From a virus, in the IMG/VR virus record IMGVR_UViG_3300025030_000926, positions 1-27,025 of that record: a DNA stretch of 27,025 nt, one strand, 5' to 3'. The stretch's first letter is position 1. Every line of letters starts with the position of its first letter. The position numbers and the translations under genes were made by a program. Positions 1 through 6,015 of the stretch are shown piece after piece. The notes under the pieces were generated by a model. It ran no database searches, was not told the DNA's origin, and was given only the letters and a program-made list of their open reading frames with translations.

Positions 1-1
1 A

Positions 2-100
2 GTTGAAAAAGGTAGGGATAATCATATTGGTCGGCTTATGACTTACATAATCTGGGGAGAAACAGGCGACTGGATTGACCCTTCTTTCCGAAAATGGTAA
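2..100 (+). CDS. 3' end of an unidentified gene, cut by the window start
   Basis: An open frame enters from the left edge and gives 32 residues ending in GETGDWIDPSFRKW before TAA at 98-100. The stop overlaps the ATG of the next gene at 94, the tight packing seen throughout the window, which supports it as a real gene end. The residues are rich in aromatic and charged amino acids but match no motif I can name. Position before an SSB-like protein and a RusA resolvase suggests DNA metabolism, but that is only inference from context. Confidence 0.5.
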   Translation, partial: VEKGRDNHIGRLMTYIIWGETGDWIDPSFRKW

Positions 101-306
101 TAAATATCAAAATTGAAGTATGGGAGGAAGTAAATCCTTTTAACTCTGCCGAAAAATACTACAACACCGAACATCCAAATGACTTTAATAAAGAAGTTAA
201 AAAATTATTAGAAAAAATAAAAACTTATGAAACCAACATCAATGAAACAATGGGAGAAAATGAAAATACAAATGGCGGTCAAAAACAAGCAAGACGAACT
301 CATTAA
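94..306 (+). CDS. small hypothetical protein, 70 aa
   Basis: The start ATG overlaps the stop of the upstream gene, suggesting translational coupling. The protein has a short beta-like N-terminus (MVINIKIEVWEE), a helical lysine/glutamate-rich middle (residues 30-48) and a polar, Asn/Gly-rich tail ending in QARRTH. No cysteine pairs, membrane segment or catalytic motif is visible. The family is not recognised. Its 3' end overlaps a possible 35-residue membrane peptide in another frame. Confidence 0.55.
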   Translation: MVINIKIEVWEEVNPFNSAEKYYNTEHPNDFNKEVKKLLEKIKTYETNINETMGENENTNGGQKQARRTH

Positions 307-367
307 GTATTCAGTTATATTCATCGGGTCGTATCTTCTTTTCAAGATTATTATTAGTTTAATTTAA
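260..367 (+). CDS. possible 35-aa single-pass membrane peptide
   Basis: A short frame starting at ATG 260 (or ATG 272) reads through the end of the upstream gene and stops at TAA 365-367. After a charged N-terminus containing KNKQDELIKYS it has one hydrophobic stretch, VIFIGSYLLFKIIISLI, long enough for one membrane span with a short cytoplasmic head. It fills most of the gap before the SSB-like gene. Tiny membrane proteins are common in phage early regions. No homologue is recognised and no clear ribosome-binding site is present, so it may be a chance frame. Confidence 0.4.
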   Translation: MKIQMAVKNKQDELIKYSVIFIGSYLLFKIIISLI

Positions 368-379
368 TAATTTAATAAA

Positions 380-883
380 ATGTTTCAATCAATAAAAGTT
401 TTAAGTTCAATAGACAAAGTGGCTTCAAATAGCAAGCCCTATAAAGCCCTAGAAGTCCAAGACGAAGCAGGGGCAGTTTTCAAGGTAAATATCTTCAATG
501 ACTTTCCTGATTTTGCTAATGTGAGAGAGGGAAGTGTTGTAAGGGGTCAATTAGTGCAAAAAGGGCAATACACGAACCTCTTATCGGAAACTCAAAATAA
601 ACCCCGTGCCGAGGGTGGTGGGGCTTATAAAGAGAAGATAATAGGCGAGGCGATGGAGCGAAAAGAGAAAAGTATCGGGAACTTTCAAGATAACAAGGAG
701 TTCTCCATTAAGGTGGCTTCTACTATGTCTGGTGCGGTTGCTCTAGCGGTTGCCGAATACAAGGACAAAACGATATTAGATGGCCTAGATAGGGCAGTAT
801 TACAATGGCGCGAGTTTTTGTGGAATAACTGGAATATAAATCCTGAAGATATAGACCCGATAACAGGTAAAATGTTAGAATAA
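380..883 (+). CDS. OB-fold protein, probable single-stranded DNA-binding protein
   Basis: 167 residues. The first 70 alternate in a beta-strand pattern (QSIKVLSSID, YKALEVQDE, AVFKVNIF, GSVVRGQLVQKGQYTNLL) typical of an OB fold that contacts single-stranded nucleic acid. The remainder is helical, with an Ala/Val-rich segment around residues 112-128 and a C-terminus ending DPITGKMLE. It lacks the acidic DDDIPF-like tail of cellular SSB. Neighbouring RusA and HNH genes fit a replication/recombination role, probably protecting ssDNA during phage replication. The fold call comes from strand pattern and context, not a diagnostic motif. It could instead be another OB-fold or recombination-mediator protein. 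Confidence 0.5.
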   Translation: MFQSIKVLSSIDKVASNSKPYKALEVQDEAGAVFKVNIFNDFPDFANVREGSVVRGQLVQKGQYTNLLSETQNKPRAEGGGAYKEKIIGEAMERKEKSIGNFQDNKEFSIKVASTMSGAVALAVAEYKDKTILDGLDRAVLQWREFLWNNWNINPEDIDPITGKMLE

Positions 884-884
884 A

Positions 885-1184
885 ATGAAAACCTCATTAT
901 CAAAAAATCCTCATGAGTTGGCGGAAGACAGAATGATAATGGCAGAGGAATACAGTCGATATTCTGGTGAGTTCGCCGAACAGATAAAAAAACAAGCAAA
1001 GTTCTTTGTAGAAAATAGAGGAAACCATAAATCAGACACTGCTTGTCAGCGAAGTTTTGAATTAACAGAAGACGGAATACGAATGACAATTCTAAAACTT
1101 AAACTGAAAGCCATTGAAAAGCAAATGTCCGCAAGCAACACAATGTTAAGGTTGATGGAAAATGAGGCAAAAAATCTTTACTGA
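885..1184 (+). CDS. helical hypothetical protein, 99 aa
   Basis: Begins one base after the stop of the SSB-like gene. The sequence is almost wholly alpha-helical: an acidic first half containing HELAEDRMIMAEEYSRYS and a long lysine/leucine/methionine-rich C-terminal helix (residues 67-99) that could form a coiled coil. One Cys is present (residue 54) and no metal site is visible. Proteins of this shape occur beside SSB-like genes in many phages without a known function. The name is left open; a role with the ssDNA-binding neighbour is only inferred. Confidence 0.6.
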   Translation: MKTSLSKNPHELAEDRMIMAEEYSRYSGEFAEQIKKQAKFFVENRGNHKSDTACQRSFELTEDGIRMTILKLKLKAIEKQMSASNTMLRLMENEAKNLY

Positions 1185-1404
1185 CATGAGAGAAATATCA
1201 CTTAAAAACCGCATAGAGAATTACCTGAAAAAGAGAGATTACTTTGTGGCTTCGGGAGATATACAACGGCTCGCCCAAGAAAATGGCTACTATTCTCCCC
1301 AAAATTCCGGCAGAAGATTAAGAGAATTACACGAAGAAGGAATATTGGATGTAGAATACAGGAAAGGTCATGCTTATTATAAGTTTAAGGTCGGCATAAG
1401 TTAG
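1162..1404 (+). CDS. winged-helix-like small DNA-binding protein
   Basis: 80 residues. The segment LKNRIENYLKKRDYFVASGDIQRLAQ, then SPQNSGRRLRELHEEGILDVEYRKGHAYYKFK, matches the winged-helix plan: helix 1, helix-turn-helix with a recognition helix beginning at SGRRLRELHEEG, then a two-strand wing. Such proteins usually bind DNA as regulators. The first ATG (1162) overlaps the upstream gene by 23 bases; ATG 1186, just after that gene's TGA, would give MREISLKNRIENYL and is equally plausible. Neither has a convincing ribosome site. The operator it might bind cannot be identified here. Confidence 0.6.
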   Translation: MRQKIFTDMREISLKNRIENYLKKRDYFVASGDIQRLAQENGYYSPQNSGRRLRELHEEGILDVEYRKGHAYYKFKVGIS

Positions 1405-1444
1405 AAGTGAAATTATAAATTAACTTGGCATACTGCCGAATTTT

Positions 1445-1609
1445 ATGGAAAAACAATACGAAAAGATACCAGCGTTTAGTAATTGTCCTTCAACTTGCAA
1501 AGGACACGCAAACTTTATGCTAGACCACGAATATGAGGATAAGGCAAGTCGGGATTTATTGGTTAAATGTCTTGATAATTACATTGAGAAAAATATCGCC
1601 CCAAGTTAA
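1445..1609 (+). CDS. small hypothetical protein, 54 aa
   Basis: A short frame from ATG 1445 to TAA 1609 fills an otherwise empty gap. It contains SNCPSTCKGHANFMLDHEYE and later LVKCLDNYIEKN. Cys14, Cys18 and His21, with Cys42 further on, hint at a small metal site but do not form a standard zinc ribbon. The composition is protein-like and the frame ends inside the 5' part of the following HNH gene, in keeping with the dense packing. No family is recognised. Confidence 0.45.
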   Translation: MEKQYEKIPAFSNCPSTCKGHANFMLDHEYEDKASRDLLVKCLDNYIEKNIAPS

Positions 1610-1943
1610 AGCAGAACTAGAAAAAGAACCGCAAGTATGCGCTAGGGCTGTATGGTGTGGAGAATATGATAAATGTAGAGGGCGGATAACTTGGGAACAT
1701 ACTTTGATTTACGCAGGCAAGCAGATAGACGAAGTGTGGAGTATAATAAAGTTATGTGAGTATCATCATGATGTGAATACACAACAAGGAAACGGAGATT
1801 TAAACAAGGAAAAAAATGTGTGGATTGCGTTAAATAGGGCTTCAGACCAAGAATTAGAAAAATACTCCAAAGCAATAAATTACAAAAGAGAACGGGAGAG
1901 ATTAAATAAAAAGTATGATGAATATAGAACACAAGCAAATTAA
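1533..1943 (+). CDS. HNH-family endonuclease
   Basis: The core CxxAVWCGEYDKCRGRITWEHTLIYAG, then IIKLCEYHHDVN, has the features of an HNH (beta-beta-alpha metal) nuclease: paired Cys residues, the catalytic-type EH dyad and a terminal HH. A long basic helix follows (KYSKAINYKRERERLNKKY). Position just before rusA suggests a DNA-processing role in recombination or packaging rather than homing. The ATG at 1533 lies deep in the upstream gene. Residues 1-17 read like an out-of-frame version of it, so TTG 1584 (LRKISPQVKAELEKEP) may be the true start, giving 119 residues. Confidence 0.65.
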   Translation: MRIRQVGIYWLNVLIITLRKISPQVKAELEKEPQVCARAVWCGEYDKCRGRITWEHTLIYAGKQIDEVWSIIKLCEYHHDVNTQQGNGDLNKEKNVWIALNRASDQELEKYSKAINYKRERERLNKKYDEYRTQAN

Positions 1944-2271
1944 CTTTAATATACAGGCAAAACCTTTAACGGTAAATAAGGCGTGGGTGGGTGGTAGAAG
2001 ATTTAGAAGTCCTGAATATAAAAGTTTTGAAAAAGAAATAGCATATTTTTTACCAAAAATTACTGTTAAAGGAGAAGTAGAAATACGCTACAAGTTTTAT
2101 ATTAAGAATTATAACCGAACTGATGTAAGTAATTTGATAAAGATTTTAGAGGATATTTTAGTAGCCAATGGAATAATTGAAGACGATAGGTTTGTTAAAA
2201 AGTTTTCGGCAGAGAAGTTTAAAAATGACAACGAATCAATACAAATTTTAATAAAGCAATATGAAAGGTAA
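1915..2271 (+). CDS. rusA: RusA-type Holliday junction resolvase
   Basis: 118 residues, the usual length for RusA, a dimeric nuclease that resolves four-way junctions formed in phage recombination or replication. The diagnostic motif is present: RTDVSNLIKILEDIL followed by GIIEDDRFV, with Asp70, Lys76, Asp80 and Asp90/91. The N-terminal KPLTVNKAWVGGRRF fits the family's DNA-binding strand region. The position often occupied by a second Asp two residues after Asp70 is Ser72 here, a variant also seen in phage RusA-like proteins. The start overlaps the HNH gene by 29 bases; ATG 1918 is an alternative one codon later. The next gene overlaps its 3' end. Confidence 0.88.
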   Translation: MMNIEHKQINFNIQAKPLTVNKAWVGGRRFRSPEYKSFEKEIAYFLPKITVKGEVEIRYKFYIKNYNRTDVSNLIKILEDILVANGIIEDDRFVKKFSAEKFKNDNESIQILIKQYER

Positions 2272-2458
2272 AATAATAATCCCCAAAATGAAATATCCGC
2301 CTTTGCCTCCTTTTAAGTTAAGAAGTGAAAAACAAATGGAAGAACTCTTACACCGGGCACGAGTAGTTGCTCGCAAAAATCAGATTTCTATGCTAAAATT
2401 AGAACAAGATATACCCTCTTTTTTGACAAGCATTAGGAAAAACAGAAAAATGAAATGA
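2261..2458 (+). CDS. small basic hypothetical protein, 65 aa
   Basis: Overlaps the end of rusA by 11 bases. After a proline-rich N-terminus (MKYPPLPPFKLR) it has a basic helix, EKQMEELLHRARVVARKNQ, and ends with RKNRKMK. The charge is strongly positive, so nucleic-acid binding is possible, but there is no recognised domain. Overlap with rusA suggests the two are translated together. Confidence 0.5.
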   Translation: MKGKIIIPKMKYPPLPPFKLRSEKQMEELLHRARVVARKNQISMLKLEQDIPSFLTSIRKNRKMK

Positions 2459-2570
2459 AGAAATAATACACCCCAAGGGTTCAGAATGGAGAATAAATTA
2501 GCACTCTTTCATAGACCACCTAACCGAGGGAAAGGACATTAACAGCTTCTTTAAGGAATTATTAGAATGA
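2457..2570 (+). pseudogene. possible decayed or recoded small gene with an in-frame TAG
   Basis: This frame reads EEIIHPKGSEWRIN, then TAG at 2499-2501, then HSFIDHLTEGKDINSFFKELLE and TGA. Both halves look like real protein, and the final TGA overlaps the ATG of the next small gene (ATGA at 2567-2570), the coupling seen between genuine genes here. There is no ATG, GTG or TTG in frame. It may be a remnant of a longer gene, a sequencing error, or chance. TAG ends other genes in this window, so general stop reassignment is not supported. Confidence 0.25.
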
Positions 2571-2698
2571 AAACAATACTTTTAATTATAATACTGCTCT
2601 TATTGTTTACTATCTCTAATGAAATGCACAAAATTCAACAACAAAATGTACTTCTATGCCAATTAGTAAATACATCATCTAATATAATTTGTAAATAA
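2567..2698 (+). CDS. small membrane-anchored or secreted protein, 43 aa
   Basis: The frame opens with MKTILLIIILLLLFTISNEM, a short positive head and a long leucine/isoleucine stretch: a signal anchor or uncleaved membrane segment. About 25 polar residues containing two Cys (31 and 42) follow. No lipobox is visible. Tiny anchored proteins of this kind include phage spanin or superinfection-exclusion components, but nothing in the sequence decides the role. The start overlaps the TGA of a possible upstream remnant and the stop lies 4 bases before the next gene. Confidence 0.5.
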   Translation: MKTILLIIILLLLFTISNEMHKIQQQNVLLCQLVNTSSNIICK

Positions 2699-2702
2699 TT
2701 TT

Positions 2703-3173
2703 ATGTCTCTCTCAAACGAACAAAAGAATAAGATAAAAGAAAAGTTTGAAAAAACATTTGAAGAGTGCAATGGGGGATTTTTAATAAATTCTTGGGCAAC
2801 AAGAGATAATTTTCTTGACTTCTTCCTCTCCCAGTTTGACTCTCTCCAAGCAGAAGCAAAAGAAGAATATAAATCCTGTGGAAAAGAAAGAAGTCCTTTA
2901 TGGGATACATTCGTAGATATAATTGACGAGCAATTTCCTAAAGGTCAATGTAAAGAAAGAGGCAAAGCACTGGTAATGTTAGCATATATAGATATGGCAG
3001 TTTCTTCTTTAATAAAAAAAGCAAGAGAAGAATTGAGGAAAGAGATAGAGAAGATGTATAAACAATCCACCATAAATCAACATCACAAATATATAGAAGA
3101 TAACACACAATATAATTCTGCCCTAGACGATATATTACAAATCTTAAATAAATATGAAAAAGATTTTACATAA
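2703..3173 (+). CDS. helical hypothetical protein, 156 aa
   Basis: Predominantly alpha-helical and charged. The N-terminal part (NEQKNKIKEKFEKTFEEC) and a late helix (KKAREELRKEIEKMYKQ, about residues 105-121) could form coiled coils. The C-terminus has NTQYNSALDDILQILNKYE, a YNxALDDIL pattern that recurs at the ends of phage coiled-coil proteins of unknown function. Three cysteines are not spaced as a metal site. It opens a run of very small genes and overlaps the next one. No function can be assigned. Confidence 0.65.
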   Translation: MSLSNEQKNKIKEKFEKTFEECNGGFLINSWATRDNFLDFFLSQFDSLQAEAKEEYKSCGKERSPLWDTFVDIIDEQFPKGQCKERGKALVMLAYIDMAVSSLIKKAREELRKEIEKMYKQSTINQHHKYIEDNTQYNSALDDILQILNKYEKDFT

Positions 3174-3300
3174 AATTGCCCACTGGCTACACTTAAATTC
3201 CACAGAAGAAGTGATTGTATTCAATCAAAGTAAGGGTATGCAAATGAGTTATAGAAATGAATGTTTAGAGTATGGTAGATGCTTATTAACTAACAAATAA
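3154..3300 (+). CDS. small hypothetical protein, 48 aa
   Basis: Starts inside the last codons of the upstream gene. It has an amphipathic N-terminus (MKKILHKIAHWLHLNSTEE), an EVIVFNQSKG strand-like segment and a C-terminal part with two cysteines (NECLEYGRC, a CxxxxxC spacing). It is the first of three consecutive 48-residue frames with almost no gaps. No family is recognised. Confidence 0.45.
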   Translation: MKKILHKIAHWLHLNSTEEVIVFNQSKGMQMSYRNECLEYGRCLLTNK

Positions 3301-3302
3301 TT

Positions 3303-3449
3303 ATGGAAATAAAAAATCTAAGAGAATGGTATATTAGAAAAGAGGGTCAAGTTTCAACAGCTATAAACAGAGAAGCAACTATTGGAGAATTGATGGATGT
3401 AGTAGCTATTCTTATTAAAGAAATAGAATTATTAAAAATTAAGAAGTAA
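3303..3449 (+). CDS. small helical hypothetical protein, 48 aa
   Basis: Two bases separate it from the preceding stop (context AATTATGG). The sequence MEIKNLREWYIRKEGQVST, then REATIGELMDVVAILIKEIELLKIKK, is helical, with a heptad-like C-terminal segment of Ile, Leu and Val that could mediate oligomerisation. No motif is recognised. The adjoining genes share its size and spacing, which supports an expressed cluster. Confidence 0.5.
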   Translation: MEIKNLREWYIRKEGQVSTAINREATIGELMDVVAILIKEIELLKIKK

Positions 3450-3450
3450 A

Positions 3451-3597
3451 ATGATAACCTTAAAGCTAAATTGTAGCCGATGCGGAGAAAGTGTAATCCG
3501 GCACAGCAATATACCTAGGCCAATGTGTAGAAAGTGCGTTTTAAAAAGAAGATGGGAAAGAAGGGTTGCAATTAGAAAGGAGAAGAGAATAATATAA
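3451..3597 (+). CDS. small zinc-ribbon-like basic protein, 48 aa
   Basis: Two CxxC pairs (Cys8-x2-Cys11 and Cys26-x2-Cys29, as NCSRCGES and MCRKCVLK) form a compact zinc ribbon. A very basic tail follows, RRWERRVAIRKEKRII. That combination is common in small phage proteins that bind nucleic acid or RNA polymerase. It begins one base after the preceding stop and is the last of the small-gene run before the glycan block. Fold confidence is fair; function is unknown. Confidence 0.6.
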   Translation: MITLKLNCSRCGESVIRHSNIPRPMCRKCVLKRRWERRVAIRKEKRII

Positions 3598-3612
3598 TAA
3601 TAATTATTATGA

Positions 3613-3632
3613 TATATTCAACCAAGAATATA
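3613..3632 (+). promoter_or_regulatory. AT-rich inverted repeat before the glycan block
   Basis: TATATTC, loop AACCAA, GAATATA form a perfect 7-bp inverted repeat inside a 45-base AT-only-like gap. Two TATAAT hexamers (3629-3634 and 3635-3640) follow directly, ending 3 bases before the GT6 start codon. It could be an operator or a promoter giving a leaderless message for the sugar genes. AT-rich palindromes also arise by chance. Confidence 0.3.
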
Positions 3633-3642
3633 ATTATAATAC

Positions 3643-4671
3643 ATGAATCCTAGTGATTTTACAAGATTAGCAAATAACTTCTACATATCCAAAGGAATGG
3701 AGTCCAATATTGAACGTATCAGTATAGACGCTGATTTTGTAAATTATTATGTTGAAAATCAAAAAGGTTTTCCTAGTTCTAAGGTGGCTTTAGTGTTTAT
3801 TTGCCTTAATCCTTTATATTGGCAGTATGCTCCTGAAATGGTGGCTGGAGCCAAAAGATTTTTTCTTCCCGGTCATGAAACTGATTTTTTCTTTTGGACA
3901 GATATACCGACAGAGGGAGTAAAAGATAAAATAACACAGGCCTGGAAAGAACGAGGAAAGGATGTGGAAAATCCTGATGTTATAAAAACTATAAACGATA
4001 TAAGTAGCGCAATTATAGATTTACGAAATAAAAAAGATATAACTCTATTCCCCACCGAAGCGGTTGATTGGCCTTACCCTACTTTATTACGCTATAATCT
4101 TTTTTTACAGCAAGAGGAAAAACTAAAAGAATACGACTATATTTTTTATTGTGATGTAGATATGAAGTTTGTAAATGTGGTAGGGGATGAAATTTTACCC
4201 AAAGAGGGGATTATGGCCGCCCAGCACCCAATGTATGCTCTCAAAAAAGAATATTGGCCACCCTATGAACCCAACGAGCTTTCAGCTTCATATATCAAAC
4301 GCCCCGGCAAATTGATAGAAGAAAATGGCAAGCCTAGATTTATGCCTCTTTACTTCGCTGGAGGATTTCAAGGAGGTAAATCAGATAAATACCTAGAAGC
4401 TATGAAAACTACCAAAAAGATTATTGAAATTGATTTAACTCAATCATATATTCCTATTTGGAACGATGAATCTGCCTGGAATAAGTATTTATCAGAAAAT
4501 TCGCCAGATGTAATTCTTACACCTTCCTATGTTTACCCTGATAGTTTAATAGAGCAATTTTATATTCCACTGTGGGGCTGTAATTACCAACCAAAACTTA
4601 TGACATTAACAAAATGGTTTTCTACTTCTAAAGAGGGTGGGGAAGCCGTAGCCAAGATGCTTAAAAAATGA
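3643..4671 (+). CDS. family GT6 (ABO-type) glycosyltransferase
   Basis: 342 residues. GT6 enzymes are retaining GT-A transferases that add alpha-1,3-Gal or GalNAc; the family includes the human ABO transferases. Visible motifs in order: DFFFWTDIP (about 81-89), WPYPTLLRYNLF (143-154), the metal/nucleotide DxD motif in YCDVDMKF (DVD 171-173), YFAGGFQGG (237-245, acceptor/donor loop) and WNDESAWNKYL (273-283, catalytic Glu region). There is no signal or membrane anchor, so it acts in the cytoplasm. An extra segment around 95-135 is charged and unlike the core family. It is the first gene of the sugar block, after an AT-rich gap, and has its own short leader. Confidence 0.85.
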   Translation: MNPSDFTRLANNFYISKGMESNIERISIDADFVNYYVENQKGFPSSKVALVFICLNPLYWQYAPEMVAGAKRFFLPGHETDFFFWTDIPTEGVKDKITQAWKERGKDVENPDVIKTINDISSAIIDLRNKKDITLFPTEAVDWPYPTLLRYNLFLQQEEKLKEYDYIFYCDVDMKFVNVVGDEILPKEGIMAAQHPMYALKKEYWPPYEPNELSASYIKRPGKLIEENGKPRFMPLYFAGGFQGGKSDKYLEAMKTTKKIIEIDLTQSYIPIWNDESAWNKYLSENSPDVILTPSYVYPDSLIEQFYIPLWGCNYQPKLMTLTKWFSTSKEGGEAVAKMLKK

Positions 4672-4702
4672 TTATAATTAGAAATAAGCGGGAAAAATTA
4701 AA

Positions 4703-5368
4703 ATGTTGACCATCAGCATAAGTTCATATAACCAGGCAGGATATTTACCAGATGCTATTGAAAGTGCGTTAACTCAGACTACGCCGTGCCAAGTTATTGT
4801 GGTAGATGATGGGAGCACGGATAATTCTTTAAAAATTGCCCAAAGTTATGAACCTCAAATTAAAGTCGTTTCGCAAGTGAATAAAGGTCTTCCATCTGCT
4901 CGCAATACTGGTATTATGTGGGCAACAGGAGATTTTGTGTTGCCACTTGATGCAGACGATATACTTTTACCTGATTGTGTTGAAAAGATTTTAGAAGTCA
5001 TAAAACAAAATCCCAACGCTGATATAATTGCCCCCTCTTTCAAGTGTTTTGGTAAAGGAGAAGATACGATTATTTTAAAAGAAAATATCATTTTAAAAGA
5101 TTTTGAGACAGGTAATTATTTACCATATTTTTGCGCTATCAAAAGGGAAAAACTTTTAGAGATAGGTGGATATAGTCCTAAAATGATATGGGGATGGGAG
5201 GATTTGCATTTGTGGATAAACTTGTTGTCTAGGGGTGCGATAGTAAAAACTATACCTAAAGTTTTGGTTTTATACCGCACGAAAGAAAAATCAATGTGGA
5301 CCGACAGCAAAGACCATGCTGAAGAATTACAAGCTCAGATAAATAAAGATTTTCCAACTATTTTTTAA
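4703..5368 (+). CDS. family GT2 glycosyltransferase
   Basis: 221 residues with a complete GT-A fold of family 2. The start ISISSYNQAGYLPDAIESAL leads to VIVVDDGSTDNS (32-42), binding the nucleotide; NKGLPSARNTGI (60-71) follows; the metal-binding DADD is at 83-86, and MIWGWEDLHLW (161-171) carries the ED catalytic-base motif. No membrane segment follows, so it is a soluble transferase. The donor and acceptor sugars cannot be read from sequence. It follows the GT6 gene after 31 bases and precedes an HNH gene, so it probably works on the same glycan. Confidence 0.9.
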   Translation: MLTISISSYNQAGYLPDAIESALTQTTPCQVIVVDDGSTDNSLKIAQSYEPQIKVVSQVNKGLPSARNTGIMWATGDFVLPLDADDILLPDCVEKILEVIKQNPNADIIAPSFKCFGKGEDTIILKENIILKDFETGNYLPYFCAIKREKLLEIGGYSPKMIWGWEDLHLWINLLSRGAIVKTIPKVLVLYRTKEKSMWTDSKDHAEELQAQINKDFPTIF

Positions 5369-5374
5369 TACCAA

Positions 5375-6013
5375 ATGCCAAAAGGGATACCTAAAAATGG
5401 AATAAATAGAGGATGGTTTACCAATAGTCCTAGACCCTACAAGAAAACAGGTATTTTAAAAGTATGTAAGTGTGGTAAGGAATTCTATTGTGAAAAAAAT
5501 GTGATTGAGAGAAAAAAATATTGTTCAACTGTGTGTTTTTATAATTATAAAAGCTATGGTTATATTCATAGCGAAGAAACAAACAAGAAAATAAGTTTAA
5601 GTAATAAAGGAAAAAAACTTTCAGAAGAAATTAGAAAAAAAATAAGTCTTGCCCGAATTGGCAAATCTTCTCCTAAAAAAGGTAAAGAATATCCTCACTT
5701 ACAAGGAGAAAATAGTTCTAGGTGGATTGAGGATAGAAGTAGGATAAAGAAAAGTGATAAAAAACATTTAGATTGTGGTTACATATCTTGGATGTTGAAA
5801 GTCAAAAGGAGAGATAATTGGAAATGTAAAATAGAAAACTTAGACTGTAAAGGTCGTTTAGAAGCTCACCACATACTTCCATGGAGGGATTATCCTGAAC
5901 TTAGGTATGAGGCTAACAATGGCATCACTTTGTGCCACTTCCATCATCCTCGCAAGAGAACTGAAGAAGAAAGATTATCTCCTTACTTTAGAGAAATAAT
6001 CAGTCAGAACTAA
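5375..6013 (+). CDS. HNH homing endonuclease with NUMOD3 motifs
   Basis: Three parts: an N-terminal Cys-rich zinc module (Cys31, Cys33, Cys39, Cys50, Cys54), then two NUMOD3 DNA-binding repeats (HSEETNKKISLSNKGKKLSEE and KKISLARIGKSSPKKGKEYP, about 65-107), then an HNH nuclease with LEAHHILPW (163-170) and NNGITLCHFHH (181-191). This is the architecture of free-standing homing endonucleases that copy themselves into intron-less or uninterrupted alleles. It lies between two glycosyltransferase genes with no functional link to sugars. It is very lysine- and AT-rich compared with neighbours, suggesting recent arrival. The flanking genes look intact. Confidence 0.88.
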   Translation: MPKGIPKNGINRGWFTNSPRPYKKTGILKVCKCGKEFYCEKNVIERKKYCSTVCFYNYKSYGYIHSEETNKKISLSNKGKKLSEEIRKKISLARIGKSSPKKGKEYPHLQGENSSRWIEDRSRIKKSDKKHLDCGYISWMLKVKRRDNWKCKIENLDCKGRLEAHHILPWRDYPELRYEANNGITLCHFHHPRKRTEEERLSPYFREIISQN

Positions 6014-6015
6014 TT

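Noticed and set aside
685-1089. 134-codon minus-strand frame
   Set aside because: It overlaps two plausible + strand genes and its Leu/Phe/Ser-rich translation shows no domain; all supported genes are on the + strand.
2499-2501. Genome-wide TAG recoding
   Set aside because: TAG closes other genes in the window (for example the winged-helix gene, groEL and the basic peptide), so general reassignment is not supported.
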